From Thraustochytrium sp. TN22 (taxonomy: Eukaryota; Sar; Bigyra; Thraustochytrida; Thraustochytriidae): a DNA stretch of 64,000 nt. Below are positions 18,548 through 30,269 of the stretch, one piece after another. The stretch lies in assembly GCA_013306675.1 (NCBI GenBank), contig JABLUY010000080.1, positions 62,001-126,000 of the forward strand. The letters run 5' to 3'. Each line of letters starts with the position of its first letter. Position 1 is the first letter of the stretch. The translations under genes were made by a program, and so were the position numbers. The notes below the pieces were generated by a model. That model did not search any database and was not told where the DNA came from. It worked only from the letters and a program-made list of their open reading frames with translations.

Positions 18548-20194
18548 ATGAAGCGGAGGCTTGAGGAGGAGGGGGAGGAGGAGTGCGCGGCCGCGGAAAA
18601 GGCAGAGGCGCTGGAGGAGGAGGCCGAGGCGGAGCCGCAGGTGCGGCGGCGGCCCGCGTGCAAGGCAGGTAGCGACGAACTGTCGAAGCTGCCGCGCTTC
18701 TTGGTGCTGCACAGCCTGTCTTTCCTGGCGTGCAGGGATGTGGGGCGCGCCATGGCGACGAGCAAGGAGATGCTGTACCTGCTGGCCGGCCTGCAGCGCA
18801 AGGCGTCCAAGCTGGCGGTGACGAGCGCGCTGAGCGCGAGCGAGGCGAGCACGGCCATGGATAGCGCGCTGCAGGGCCTGACCGCACGGCCCCTGTTCGG
18901 AATCGCGTTCTGCAGGGGCGCGGACTGCCAGGCGGCGCTTCTAGAGCAGGCCGAACGCAAGCTGCCCCCGGAGACGCCCGTGCTGGCGGTAGAGACGCAG
19001 GAGGACGTGCAGTCGTGCCAGGGCGGCCAGGTGCTGCGGAATGAGGCGCTTAGCATCATGATGGGTAACTTCCCGGACGCCACGTGCACCAGCGTGCTGC
19101 TGGAGATTGCCAACCAGAGCGGCACGCGGCGCCCGCGCCACGTGTACAAGCCGAAAATGAACGCGGCGCTGCCACCGGGCGAGACGGACGCGTACTGGAA
19201 GGTCTTTGTGGTGCTGGCGTGCGGCGGCTGGGGCGTCAACATGTGCGCGCAGCTGCTGAACGAGCTGCAGCGCGATTTCCCCGGGGCCACCGTGCTGGGC
19301 GGCATCAACACCAACGTGTCGCTGCGCCACCAAGGCGAGACGCACCACACCAACAACGGCGCGGTGATTCTCGTCATGGGCGGCAACACGCCCCTGCGCG
19401 CCTGCGTCTCACTCGGGCTGCTGCCCTGCTCGCCGCCCGTGCGTCTGCACGAGGCCCAACTTAGCGATCAGATGCGCAACGAGCTCCAGATCGGCTCGGT
19501 GCGTCTGGACCCACCCCGGGCGGCGGCGCTCCCGCCCGGCGCGGCTGCACCGGCTGCGGCGGAGGGCGGCAAGGTGATGTCCGTCATGGACTGGGCGCTC
19601 CTGCACCAGAATGAGACGACGCTGGGCATCCAGTTCCCTGGCGAGTCCGGCTTCTCGCTCGCGGAGCACGCCTCGGTGGAAGGCTCGACCATGCAGCTGG
19701 CTGTTGCGGAGATGCCTCCGGGGCTGACAAGCGAGGACCTTCGCGAGACGCGCATCGCCGCCTTTGTTGCCACGCCACGCGCCGCCGTCGATGATCTGAA
19801 CGCCATGCTGGACCGCCTGGGCAACCACCTCGATCGCAATGGCGAGCAGGTGCTGGGTGCGCTCATGTTCTCGTGCGCGGCCCGCGGCCCGGATATCATT
19901 GGCGACCCGCCGCAGGCGCGGCTCGACGCGGAGCAGTTCACGCGCCGCTTCCCTGTGCCGCTGGCTGGATTTTACGCGCGCGGCGAGATCGGCCCGCGCG
20001 CACGCGCTCTCGTCGAGGGCGACGCTTTTGAGACCCAGCGCTCCGTCGTGCAGGGCTACACGGTGGTCTACGGCGTCTTTGTTGTGCCGGTGCCTACCAG
20101 TTCGCCGCTGCAGCTCTATGGCGACACGGATGCGAACGACACCCTGCGCGACGACATTGCGGCCTTTCTCCAGGGTCGCAGGCGCCTCTTTTGA
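18548..20194 (+). CDS. F-box and FIST-C domain protein, FBXO22-like
   Basis: The 548-residue protein has a charged leader, an F-box-like segment (about residues 40-85; LPRFLVLHSLSFLACRDV) and then a FIST domain running to the C-terminus. The FIST-C part carries the characteristic GALMFSCAARGP, FPVPLAGFYARGEIGP sequence pattern shared by human FBXO22 and bacterial sensory FIST proteins. In animals FBXO22 is a substrate receptor of an SCF ubiquitin ligase that targets KDM4A and other nuclear proteins; the same class of role is inferred here. The initiating ATG at 18548 is preceded by an in-frame GTG at 18539. It is convergent with SNW1, whose 3' end is 378 bp away. Confidence 0.85.
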   Translation: MKRRLEEEGEEECAAAEKAEALEEEAEAEPQVRRRPACKAGSDELSKLPRFLVLHSLSFLACRDVGRAMATSKEMLYLLAGLQRKASKLAVTSALSASEASTAMDSALQGLTARPLFGIAFCRGADCQAALLEQAERKLPPETPVLAVETQEDVQSCQGGQVLRNEALSIMMGNFPDATCTSVLLEIANQSGTRRPRHVYKPKMNAALPPGETDAYWKVFVVLACGGWGVNMCAQLLNELQRDFPGATVLGGINTNVSLRHQGETHHTNNGAVILVMGGNTPLRACVSLGLLPCSPPVRLHEAQLSDQMRNELQIGSVRLDPPRAAALPPGAAAPAAAEGGKVMSVMDWALLHQNETTLGIQFPGESGFSLAEHASVEGSTMQLAVAEMPPGLTSEDLRETRIAAFVATPRAAVDDLNAMLDRLGNHLDRNGEQVLGALMFSCAARGPDIIGDPPQARLDAEQFTRRFPVPLAGFYARGEIGPRARALVEGDAFETQRSVVQGYTVVYGVFVVPVPTSSPLQLYGDTDANDTLRDDIAAFLQGRRRLF

Positions 20195-20473
20195 CGCGCC
20201 ATCTCTTAGAGAGATTGCTTGCTTTATTTGATTGGTTCGAAGAAGATAACTCATGTATACACATTTTGAGTCTCGCGCCGCCGCCGCGCACGGAGAAAAA
20301 AAGAACGAAAAGTAAAGAAGTCGATCACACTGGCAGCCCGCACTTTGTTTATCGCAACTACACCACCTTTCGCGCCATCTTTGACGACATGTGCGAGTGC
20401 GCCAAGCACCCACCAGCTGGCACGCGACCCCATCTCGCACTGCGGAGTGCATCTGGCCGAGTCCTTGCGCGTA

Positions 20474-20532
20474 CTGCCGGCGCGACGGCGGGCTACTGAG
20501 CTCCTCCACAGACCGCGAGGCGCCGCTCGGGC
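20474..20532 (-). repeat. Partial duplicate of the SNW1 3' end, downstream of its stop
   Basis: The block starting CTGCCGGCGCGACGGC at 20474 recurs at 20600 inside the last codons of SNW1; the two stay similar for about 59 bp. The offset is 126 bp (42 codons), so the downstream copy is in the same frame and re-encodes a close version of the C-terminal motif VEELSSQPSRRQ (as VEELSSPPSRRQ) after the stop. The rest of 20195-20473 holds no recognised feature. Confidence 0.8.
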
Positions 20533-20572
20533 GAGCACTCGCCCAGACCAAAACCACACACACAGGGGTCAA

Positions 20573-22600
20573 TCAGTCAGAGCCGCGCTCAAAGGCAATC
20601 TGCCGGCGCGACGGCTGGCTACTGAGCTCCTCCACAGTCCGCGAGGCGCCACCCGCCTGCACGGCGAGCGTCCCCTGGCCGGGCTTCCTCGAGGTGCCAA
20701 GCGCCTCGTCCATGCGCTGGCCCGGGCGGCGCGTCTCGCCGCCGGCCGCGAGCGCGCTAAATGGATCCTCCGGAGCCGCCGCCGCCGCCGCCGCCACCAC
20801 CTGCTTTTCAAATTGCACAGGGCCAGAGCGCGGGCCCGCGGTCTTGTCGTCAGTGCCCGCAAAGCCCCGCGCGGGCCGGAAGCGCTCCACCTGGCTCAGC
20901 TCGTCCAGCTGCTGATCCGCTGACCCGTAGGCCGACGCGGACTGGCGCGGACGGTAGATCTTGTCCATATCGCGGTTGAAAAGAGGCTTCGAGTATGCCA
21001 TGTCGTCGTCCTCGCCGCCAAAGCCCGCCGACAGCCCCCCGGACTGGTTGAAGAGGCGCGAGTCGAACTGCGCCTCGCCCGCCATGGCGGCCGCCTTGGG
21101 CACTGGCATGCCTAGCGCGATCTTCTCACTCACGTCGCGCTCCAAGTCGCGCGAGAGCTTCGACTTCTTGCCGGCCGCCTCGAGGCGCAGGTCGCGCTCA
21201 CGCTCGCGCTTGCGCTCGCGCCGCAGCCGCTCGCGCTCCAGGGCGGCCCGTGCCTCGGTGGTGCCGTCGCCGCCGCGGTCGTCTCTCCGCCCCTCGCCCT
21301 CCTCGTCCGAGGCGCGTCCACCTGGCCTCGCGTCGCGCTTCGCCGACGACCGGCCAAGGCGCCGCCGCTCGCGCCGTCGTGCGCGCTCGCCCGAGCTGAG
21401 TGTGCTCGCGGTGGAGCGCGAGCTGCCGGACGAACTGGACCCGGTCGAGGCGGCCGACCCGGTGGACGCTGCCGACCCCGAGCGCGCGCGGGCCGGCCGC
21501 CGCGGCGCCGCGGAGGCCGCGCTGGCCGGCTCGGCCGCGGAGGTCGCTGCTGCGGCGGCGGGCGCCGCAACGGGCCGGCGCAGCTCCGTGTCGCGCTCCC
21601 TGCGCGCCTGGTCCGCCAGCACGCGCAGCTCATCCTCGCGCTTCTCCTTGGCCTTGGCAAGCAGAAACTGCTTCTCGGCGTTGCGCGCCTCCACCTCGGC
21701 GCGCGCCTGATTCTCGGCGATGTACAGCGCCTCAGAGAACTTGGCAAACTTGTCGTTGAGCGGCGTCTCCTCGAGCCCGTGGCCACTAGCGGCCAGGCGC
21801 TTGTCGAGGCCGATCGTAAAAGCGTGCGTGTTCTTCCAGTTGGACACGCTGGGCGGGATCTTCCAGTCGGCCTGCTCCTGCGCCGTGGGTTTCTTGGTCG
21901 GCGCCTGCAGAATCGGCACCAAGTCCCGGTTCGCAGCGCGCGGCTGCTTCTTGTGCTTGAACTTGGGCAGCTCGAGCGGGTCGGTGGGCGCCTCCACCAT
22001 GCGAATGACGCGCGTCTTGGCCTTGCCGCCGTCCGTGCCCTCGCCGCCGGCCGGCGTGTAGTTGATGTACTTGGGCTTGGCCAGCGACTCGTTCGCCGCG
22101 CGGTTGTCCACGAGCTTCACGTTGCGCGCCGCCTCGCGCTTGCGGTCCACGATCAGCCCGAGCGCCTCCTGCGTCTTGCGCGCCGTCTCGTCCTCCTCGT
22201 CCTCGGTCGGCGCGCGCAGAGCCTCGTTCTTGGCGGCCGTCGAGTTGCGCTGCAGCGTGTCCTCGTGCCGCGAGTACACGAGCGCCGTGCTGCCCGCGCC
22301 GCCGGCCTCGTGCTTGATGATGGCATCAAAGTTCACCTTGCCGTCCTCGCCCACCGTGGCTGCCAGCGCCTTGGTCTGCTTCGCCTTCTTGCGCCCCATG
22401 TCCAGCGGGTACTGCGCCACGTGCACCTCCGGGAAGGCGCCGCCGTCCCCGTGGTCTTCCGGCCTGCGCGGCACGAACCCGGCGCGCCGTCGGTACCGCG
22501 GCACGCCCTCGTTGCGCCGCGCCGCGGCCGGCGCTGGGCCCTTGACGTCCACCTCATCGTGCACCACGTACTCGCGCTGCGGCGCCGGCAGCGACAGCAT
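20573..22600 (-). CDS. SNW1: SNW1/SKIP/Prp45 splicing and transcription coregulator
   Basis: This 675-residue nuclear protein is a core component of the activated spliceosome and also a transcription coregulator. It contains the full SKIP/SNW domain: PEDHGDGGAFPEVHVAQYPL and the DMGRKK block near residues 50-75, IMKH-like IIKHEAGG, the KYINYTPA element, and the name-giving SNWKN motif near residue 253. The tail has charged RERE/RKRERERD repeats and ends with a short Ser/Arg motif. I chose the ATG at 22600 (MLSLPAPQRE) because it starts the conserved N-terminus; the frame stays open for a further 390 codons of low-complexity sequence. The terminal 42-codon unit is duplicated downstream. It is divergent from the cation channel gene. 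Confidence 0.93.
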   Translation of the reverse strand: MLSLPAPQREYVVHDEVDVKGPAPAAARRNEGVPRYRRRAGFVPRRPEDHGDGGAFPEVHVAQYPLDMGRKKAKQTKALAATVGEDGKVNFDAIIKHEAGGAGSTALVYSRHEDTLQRNSTAAKNEALRAPTEDEEDETARKTQEALGLIVDRKREAARNVKLVDNRAANESLAKPKYINYTPAGGEGTDGGKAKTRVIRMVEAPTDPLELPKFKHKKQPRAANRDLVPILQAPTKKPTAQEQADWKIPPSVSNWKNTHAFTIGLDKRLAASGHGLEETPLNDKFAKFSEALYIAENQARAEVEARNAEKQFLLAKAKEKREDELRVLADQARRERDTELRRPVAAPAAAAATSAAEPASAASAAPRRPARARSGSAASTGSAASTGSSSSGSSRSTASTLSSGERARRRERRRLGRSSAKRDARPGGRASDEEGEGRRDDRGGDGTTEARAALERERLRRERKRERERDLRLEAAGKKSKLSRDLERDVSEKIALGMPVPKAAAMAGEAQFDSRLFNQSGGLSAGFGGEDDDMAYSKPLFNRDMDKIYRPRQSASAYGSADQQLDELSQVERFRPARGFAGTDDKTAGPRSGPVQFEKQVVAAAAAAAPEDPFSALAAGGETRRPGQRMDEALGTSRKPGQGTLAVQAGGASRTVEELSSQPSRRQIAFERGSD

Positions 22601-23522
22601 CCTCGCCGCGTGCCGCGCCGCCAGGCCAGGGCAGGCCAGGCCAGGCCAGGCCAGGCCAGGCCACGCCGCCACGCCGCCGAGCCGCGCGCCCGGAGCCCGA
22701 TGCCGACGGTGCTGCGATTCGACTCCGCCGCGTCCAGGCGCGCCGCGCCCTCCGCCACCGCGACGACCCGCGCCTTGCTGACTGACCGGTCTATTCGGGC
22801 TTTGATCCTCTTTTCGTTCTTCTTCTTCTTCTTCTTCTTCTTGCACGACATGTGTCGTCCGCATCGCCGCAGTTGAATTCAATTTTCGAACGCGCAGCCT
22901 GCGCTGACGCAGCCCCGCTTTCAAATTCGAAATTGGAGAGCGCGCGCGCCAAGCAAGCCGAGGCTCCGCACGCCGCGCTCGCGCCGCGCTGCGCGTGTGG
23001 GACGGGCCGGGCGGGCCGGGCCGGGCCGGGCCGCCCGCTGGAGGGTGATGGGGAGAAGAGCCTCGAACGAGCCCCCCCCTCTGGCCGCCGGCCACGGCGC
23101 CCGGCGGGGCATTCATTCCCTTCGCTCGGCCAGGGCGCTCGCCCGCCGTCGCGCGCCGCGGTAGGGCGCGAGCCTGCTCGCGGCGGCGCGAGCGGCGGCG
23201 CCCCGGGTCTGCGGCCGAAGAACTACAGCACAGCTCAGCTCGCGAGTTGGTAGCGCCCGAGGAGTAGCAGAGAGCTAGGGTCAGAGTGACGGTGGCGCTC
23301 GGAGCCCCGCGCCCGTGCAGTCTGACAGAGACGAGCGTCGGCGTCGGCGGCGACGCGCGGCGCTGCGCTGCGCGGCACGGCGTGGCGTGGCGCTGCGCGG
23401 CGCGGCGCTGCGCGGCGCGGCGCGGCACGGCACGGCACGGCACAGCACGGCACGGCACGGCACAGCACGGCGGCGCGACGCGGTGCGCGCTGGCGGCACC
23501 GAGCTGACCAACCGCGCCGCGC
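22601..23522. promoter_or_regulatory. Divergent spacer between SNW1 and the cation channel, with simple repeats
   Basis: 922 bp. It holds a CCAGG pentanucleotide array (about 22621-22667) directly upstream of SNW1, a TTC run (22815-22842) and a CGGCA pentanucleotide array (about 23400-23470) just upstream of the channel ATG. These lie where 5' UTRs should be. No gene is supported. Confidence 0.5.
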
Positions 23523-26500
23523 ATGATCCCGCTCAGCGACGTGCGCAAGTCCGCCTCCTTCGTGGGCACGGGCACGGGCACGGGCACAGGCGCAGATGCA
23601 GGCACGGGCGCAAGCGGGCCTGCGGCCGAGCCCATCAGCTTTTCCCTCGGCCAGGGCGCCACGGCTGCCGCGGAGAAGCAGGCCGTTGAGGAGAGGGACT
23701 TAAAGACGGAGACCAAGCACCAGAGCCGCGTTACAGGCGGCGCGTCGACACACAGACGACGCGATTCGCAAGTGTCCTCAGTGAGCACCGACTCAGAGTC
23801 GGGTCCGCGCCACCCGAAGATTGACTCGTACTATGAGGGCCGCTTCGGGTTCGGGCAATACCCGATCGTGTTTAGTCCTGTAGTCCTCGGGTGCGTCGGG
23901 CGCGAAAACCCGGTGCGGCGCGTCTGCATTGCGGCGGTGCGCACGCTGGCCTTTGAGTCCTTCATCCTGCTCCTGATCCTTGCCAACACCGTCCTCATGG
24001 CGCTCTGGGACCCGGTGGACGACATCCTGGGCATCGAGTCGTCGCTCAATCGCGGCATTCAGATCATGGAGTGGGTGTTCTTGCCAGCCTTCACGCTCGA
24101 GGCCGTCATCAAAATTATGGCGCAGGGCGCCTACGTGCGGCCATCCGGGTACTTTCGCGAGGTGTGGAACTGGCTCGACTTTGGCATCGTCCTCCTTGGC
24201 TGGATTCCTGTGGTGGTCATGGCCATCTCGCCGAGCACGGACTCGTCGGTCACCTCGGCACTCACCATCTTCCGTATGGTGCGCGTGCTGCGGCCGCTGC
24301 GTGCGCTACAGTTCTTCCCAGACCTCAGGAACCTGGTCAAGACCATCCTGGGCGCGGCGCTCTCCATTGGCGCCGTCCTCCTGCTGTGCGTCTCGGTGCT
24401 CACAGTCTTCGCCATCATCGGCATCACGCTCTTCAAAGGTAAGCTGCGCCAGCACTGCGGCGTGCTGTCGGACCCGGTCACGGGGACCTGGGCGGTGCCG
24501 AGCGACGAGGTCGACCAGTTCTGCAGCATGGACCCGGACAGTCACGGCCGCGCGTGTCCAGACGGTCTGCAATGCATCGTGACGGACTTCAACCCGAACG
24601 GCGGTCTGCAGAGTTTCGACAACCTCGGTGTGGCACTCCTCACGGTCCTGCAGATCATCACGCAGGAAGGCTGGTCCGACATCATGTTCTCGCTGTTTGA
24701 CACGACCTACTCCATCGTCGGCGTCTACTTTCTGCTCCTGGTACTCTTCGGCTCGTACATCATGGTCAACCTCATTGTCTCGGCACTCAGCGTCAACTAC
24801 ATGCTGGTGCGCAAGCAGGACGCGCACAAGTCGGGCCTCGAGAAGGAGCGCAGCAGCTTCATGGAGACACTCGTGGCGCACGCCGAGTCGCGCAACCGCT
24901 CGCTCATACGATTCCTCTCCCTCGACCTGCGCTCGCAGATCCGGCAGATGGAGATGCGCCTCATGTACTCGTACGAGCAGCACCGCGACGACCCCAGCTA
25001 CACCCTCGTCACAGACGAGATGTACGCCCGCTATTACTCGCGCAACCTCGCGCAGTACGCGCGCTTTCGCCACCGCCTCGACAAGAACCTGCGGCGTCAC
25101 GCCATGGTCCGCCATCGCACCTCTACCGTGCAGTACCGCATTGATGGCCTGCTGCCGCCCGGATTCACCTCGACCTCCCCCACTCGAACGGACAGTGAGG
25201 AGGACGACCTTGGCGGCGCGGGAACCGCCACGGTGGCGGACGACGGCGACCCGCAGGCGGCGCGCCACATCAGAAAGCGGAGCAGTCACGACCAGGGTTT
25301 CAGCGACGCCCACGCCACGCTGCACGGTATTTACGAGTCCTTTCCGGGCTCGGGCGACCTGGAGGCGGGTGGCGTTCCCTCTCTGCCGCCTTTGCCTTTG
25401 CCTTTGCCGCCACCGCAGCCTTCCAAGGAGGACTCCTTTTCGTCGTTGCCGTCCGAGTCCGTCGCCAAGGAGGCCGGGCTCGCAATGGTTGCCGAGGAGG
25501 AAAGCGTGGGGCCCGCTGCGGAGGCCAATGGCGCGCACGCGGCCGGGGCGCGCCGCCCGCGCCTCTCCGTGGGGAGCAGCTACTCGAGCCTCTCAGGGTA
25601 CCACGACGCCCTGGAGGAACGACGCGACTCGCTCGCGTCCGGGAGCGAGCGCAGTGGCGAGAGCGAGAGCGCCGCGACGGCGCCCGCGCGCGGCCTTGCT
25701 GCCGCGCGGCGCGGCAGGGACCTGCGCGTGCAGACGTCGGGCTTGCAGCGGCCGGCGCTGGGGTTGTCCCCATACGCGTCCGCCTCGACGGAGATGGCGG
25801 CGAACGCCACGGACGCCGAGGAGACGGTAAACTCGCCCGAAGCGGCGTCCTCGTCGGGGACGTCCGAGGAGACGAGCAGCCCAGACGTGCCGCCATGGCG
25901 CCTCGCGCTCTACAACTACGTGGTGCGGCGGCTGTGGTTCAAGCTGGCCGTCATGGTGCTCATTCTGCTCAACACTGTCATTCTGGCGTCCGAGCACTTT
26001 TTGCAGTCCGACTGGCTGACCAACTTCCAGGAGACGTCCAACCTTGTGTTCTTGGCGCTCTTCTCGCTCGAAGTCGTGCTGCGTCTTGTCGCGGAGGGCT
26101 GCGAGCACTACTTCCGGCCGTGGTTCAACCGCTTCGACTGCGTCGTCATTCTCTTTGGCTACGTGGAGCTCTTTATCGAGGGCAACATCGCGTCGGTCTT
26201 TCGCCTGCTGCGCATCCTGCGCTTCTTCAAGCTCGCGCGGTATTGGCCGAGCTTCATCGACCTCCTGCGCTCCGTGGACGCTACCGTGAAGCAGCTCTGC
26301 CCCTTCCTCGTCTTCTTTGGCATCTTTTTGTACATCTTCACGGTGTCCGGCCTGCAGCTTCTGGGCGGCCGGCTCGTGATTGACCTGGAGATCCAGGAGG
26401 CCGCCTTTGTGTATCCGGAGGGCGTCGCGGTGCCGGACGACGTGCTGTCGCCGCCGGAGCGCAATCCTGATTTCGACTGCACGGTCCAGGCCGGCAACTT

Positions 26501-29500
26501 TTGGCGCGCGCTGCCCAATGGCACGCACGTCTGGCACTGCCCGGAGCGCGCCAACTACGACAACTTTCTGTGGGCGCTGGTGACCAGCTTCCAGGTCATC
26601 TCGGGCGAGGACTGGAACGGGGTCATGGCTTCAGCCGTGGAGCAGACGGGCCACCGCTGGATCATTCTGTACTTTGCCTTTCTGGTGCTCTTTGGCACCT
26701 TTATCGTGCTCAACTTTTTCCTCGCCATTCTCGTCGACACCTTTGTGGAGTTGCACATGAAGCGCAAGGAGAAGAAGGAGAAAAAATCGCGCCGCAATCG
26801 CATCATGCGCATTCTCACGGGCCGAGGGTCGAGCGAGGGCGCCGCCACGAGAAACGGCGACGGCGAGGGCGACGGCGACGACAACGCCACCGAGCACGGA
26901 TCCGAGGCGAGCAGCGCCAGTCGCCTCCGCGACGTCCTGCCCGCGCACCGCCAGCTCTCGGGAGCGGCCGCTGGTCATGGTGGCGGTGGCGGCGAACCCG
27001 CGCCTGGCGACGTGCGGCCGGCCGTCCTTCGCCCGCTCACGCGCACGCCACCGCCCGGGGCGGACGCCGGTTCGGACTCGACCGAGTCCACCACGCCGAG
27101 CCCAGGCTCCTCGGCAACCATGATGACCGCGCCGGTGCTGCCGGCGTCGGCATCGCCATCGAGCCTGCTGCGGCCGCTGGACCGATCCACGAGCCTCAGC
27201 GTCAAGCTGCCCGAGGTGACCTCGGGCAAGACGCCGCCAGCGTCGAGCCGGGCCGCCGCCTTGCGCGATGAGGGCGCCGCGCTGGACTCGGAGGCGGCGA
27301 CGCAGCGGCGGGCGCGCCAGCAGCGCAAGATGTCCTCCCTCAAGGACGTCCTGGACAAGGAGACGCAGCATATCTACGATCTCTCGGAGGATGAGATTCT
27401 CGAGCTGGACGCGTACCAGCACAACTCGCTCTTTGTCATCCCGCCGCGCAGTCAGCTCCGGGTTCGAGTGGGTGTGCTCGTGCACAAGGCGTGGTTCGAT
27501 GTCTTTATCCTCGTCGTCATCTTTGTGAGCTGCCTGTTGCTGGCCATCGACACGCCGCAGTCGGACCTGAACCGCCAGGCGCTGGATGCAATCAACTTGG
27601 TCATCACCATCATCTTTGCGCTGGAATCGGCGCTCAAGATCTTTGCCTTTGGCTTTGTGCGCGGGCGCGGCGCCTACCTGCGGGACCCGTGGAATGTGCT
27701 GGACTTCTTCATCGTCGTCATCTCGCTCGTGGACGTGAGCCTGCCGAGCGCTGACACGGGCAGCCTGCAGGTGTTGCGCGCGCTGCGCGCGCTGCGGCCC
27801 CTGCGTACGATTCGCAAGTTTGAGGGGCTGCGAATCGTGTTCTCCTCCTTTACGCTCGCCATTGTGCCCTGCATGCAAGTGCTTGCGCTCTGCGTTGTCT
27901 TTTATGTGGTCTTTTCCATTTGCAGCACGACCTTCTTTTTGGGCCGCCTGCACGCGTGCTACACGTGCACGCCGGACGGGGACTCCGAGGTGTGCGCGCG
28001 CAACTACACGGGCGGCGCGCCCAACTGCTACCTGTACCCGGAGTACGGCGTTACGGAGGAGAACTGTCCGATGTCGCGCCAGTGCGTGGGCGCGGTGACT
28101 TTGGCGGACGGGAGCAACGGCACGCTGCGTTGGCTCAACCCGACATACGGGAGCCTGACGTACTATTCCGAGGAGACGCGGCCGTACTCCTTCGACAACT
28201 TCTTGGAGTCCTTCATGCTGCTCTTTGAGATCTCCTCGATGGAGATTTGGATGGAGCCCATGTACTTGGCGACGGACACCACGGAGATCGGCTTTGAGCC
28301 CGTGCGCGGGAGCAACGACGCGGCTTCGGTCTTCTTCATCGTCTTCATCTTCGTGTTGCAGTTCTTCATGCTGCAGGTTTTCGTGGCGGTGCTCATTGAC
28401 ACTTACTTTGACTCGGCCGACGCGGAGCGCGGCGACGCCTTCATGACGACCGAGCAGCGTGCCTGGGTCGACTACACGCGGCGTGCGCTGGCGCGGCCGT
28501 TCAAGCCGCATGCGCGGCTCAAGGTGCCTTCGGGCGGGCGCCTGCGCGTGCTGTGCCACCGCATCGTGACGAGCGAGCGCTTCGAGCTGGCGATTTTGGC
28601 GGTCATCTCCCTCAACACGATCCTGCTCATGACGGACCACGCGCCGGCATCCGAGGGCTACGAGGTGGCCATGACGGTGCTTGACTCCATCTTTGGCGTC
28701 ATTTACGTCCTGGAGGCGATGCTCAAGATCGTGGGGCTCGGTCCGCGCGAGTACTTTGGGTCGCGCAGCAACATCTTTGACTTTGTGATTGTGCTGGCGG
28801 TGCTGGTGAATTGGTGCGTGACGCTCGTGCCGGCCACAGCGAACGAGGCCGGCCAGCTGCTGCAGGCCATCGAGACGGTGCGCGTGCTGCGCGTGATGCG
28901 GCTTCTGTCCAAGTTGCGGCCCGTCAAGCCGCTGCTGTCGACGCTCGTGTACACGTTTTATCCGCTGCTCAACACGCTCGGCATCATCATGCTCTTTGAC
29001 TTTATCTACGCCATCCTCGGCATCCAGCTCTTTGGCGCCATTGACCTCGACGCGTATCCGGCGGACCGTATGGAGTACGTGAATGGCCACATCAACTTTA
29101 GCACCTTTCCGCGCGCCTTCATGACGCTCTTCGTGATGAGCACGGGCGAGAGTTGGAACGGCATCATGCACGACCTCGCCTTCATTTCGCGGCACGCAGT
29201 TTGGTACTGCATCAGCTATGTGGTCATCATGCAGCTGCTGCTGCTCAACCTCTTTGTGGCGGTGGTGCTCGCCAGCTTCGCCTCGCAGTTCGAGCGCGGC
29301 AAGAACAAGGGCGGCGCCAAGGAGCACATTGACGAGAACGCGCTCCGGGACTACAATGTGCAGTGGAACCACGTGCACCTGGCCTACGTGCGCGACCTGG
29401 AGACCATGTACAAAGTGGAGCAGAGGCGGCTCACGGCGGACACCGGACCGGCTGCACTGGAAAAGGCTGCCAAGATGCTGGACCGCGCGCGAAGGCACGC

Positions 29501-29819
29501 CTTCTTCTTGCCGGCCACCAAGTTCCCGGACCTCATGCTGCGGCTCAAGGTGCCGCTCGGCTTTCGGAAACGGACCAAGAAGGCCTACTTTTCCGCTGGC
29601 GACGTCATGCGCTACGTGCGGGACCGCCACATTCCGGTCACGCGCGACGGCATGATCCATTTCCACGCGACGCTGCGCGCGCTCATCAACATCAACGTGC
29701 TGCAGGGCCAGGTGCCGGAGGACGTGGAGAAGTTTTTGCAAATCAAGCTCTCCGCATACACGCGCGGCGTGGACTTTGGATCGCTGGATCCCGACAGCAA
29801 GGCGCAGTTGCAGCCGTCT

Positions 29820-29857
<38 letters not shown>

Positions 29858-30188
29858 GCGCCTCAACGCGCTGGCTCATGTCAACAAGCTCTCCCGGTCC
29901 CCGCCGTTCCGCAAGCGCGGTAATGACTCGGGCGCGGTCGACGCGACCGACACCGAGGCCACGGACGTGAGCTCCGTCACCTCGGAGCCTTCGCTCTCGC
30001 GCATCCTTGCGCGGCAGCAAATCAAGAAGCTCATCCACAACTATGCCACGGTTTGGCGCATTCGCCGCATGCGCAAGAACGGCGCTAGCGAGGCGTCCAT
30101 TCGTGCCTGGGTCACGCAGAACGACGCGGAGTTCTCCAGTGCCAACGCGCCCGATATCCCGGGCCTCAGCTATCCCATTGTAGACTGA
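23523..30188 (+). CDS. Four-domain voltage-gated cation channel with an EEEE selectivity filter
   Basis: The 2221-residue protein has four six-helix domains at about residues 130-430, 797-1076, 1317-1629 and 1684-1926. Each has an S4 helix with regularly spaced Arg/Lys (for example RMVRVLRPLRAL and LRALRALRPLRTIRKF). The pore loops carry Glu two residues before Trp in all four domains (E382, E1029, E1574, E1876), the pattern of Ca2+-selective channels. Domain III is divergent: its filter reads SSMEIW after LLFEI, resembling the SLEGW context of fungal Cch1 or NALCN more than TGEGW of animal CaV. Long disordered loops join I-II and II-III, and the III-IV linker is short as in CaV/NaV. The C-tail has a post-S6 helical region, a poly-Gln run and an IQ-like segment near residue 2180. 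It probably carries Ca2+ at the plasma membrane or flagellum. Confidence 0.92.
29820..29856. repeat. (CAG)n repeat coding for poly-Gln
   Basis: About 12 CAG/GCA units encode a poly-Gln run in the channel C-terminal tail. Confidence 0.9.
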
Positions 30189-30269
30189 TTGTGCAGCCGA
30201 GACTCATGCAAGAACAACGTTGCGCAGCAGTCTCGGTCGCCAGCCATCTGAGTCATGCAAAAGATCCTC

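Noticed and set aside
26631-30038. A minus-strand open frame of over 1100 codons opposite the cation channel
   Set aside because: His/Arg/Gln-rich antisense shadow of a confident gene; a common by-product of high GC at third positions.
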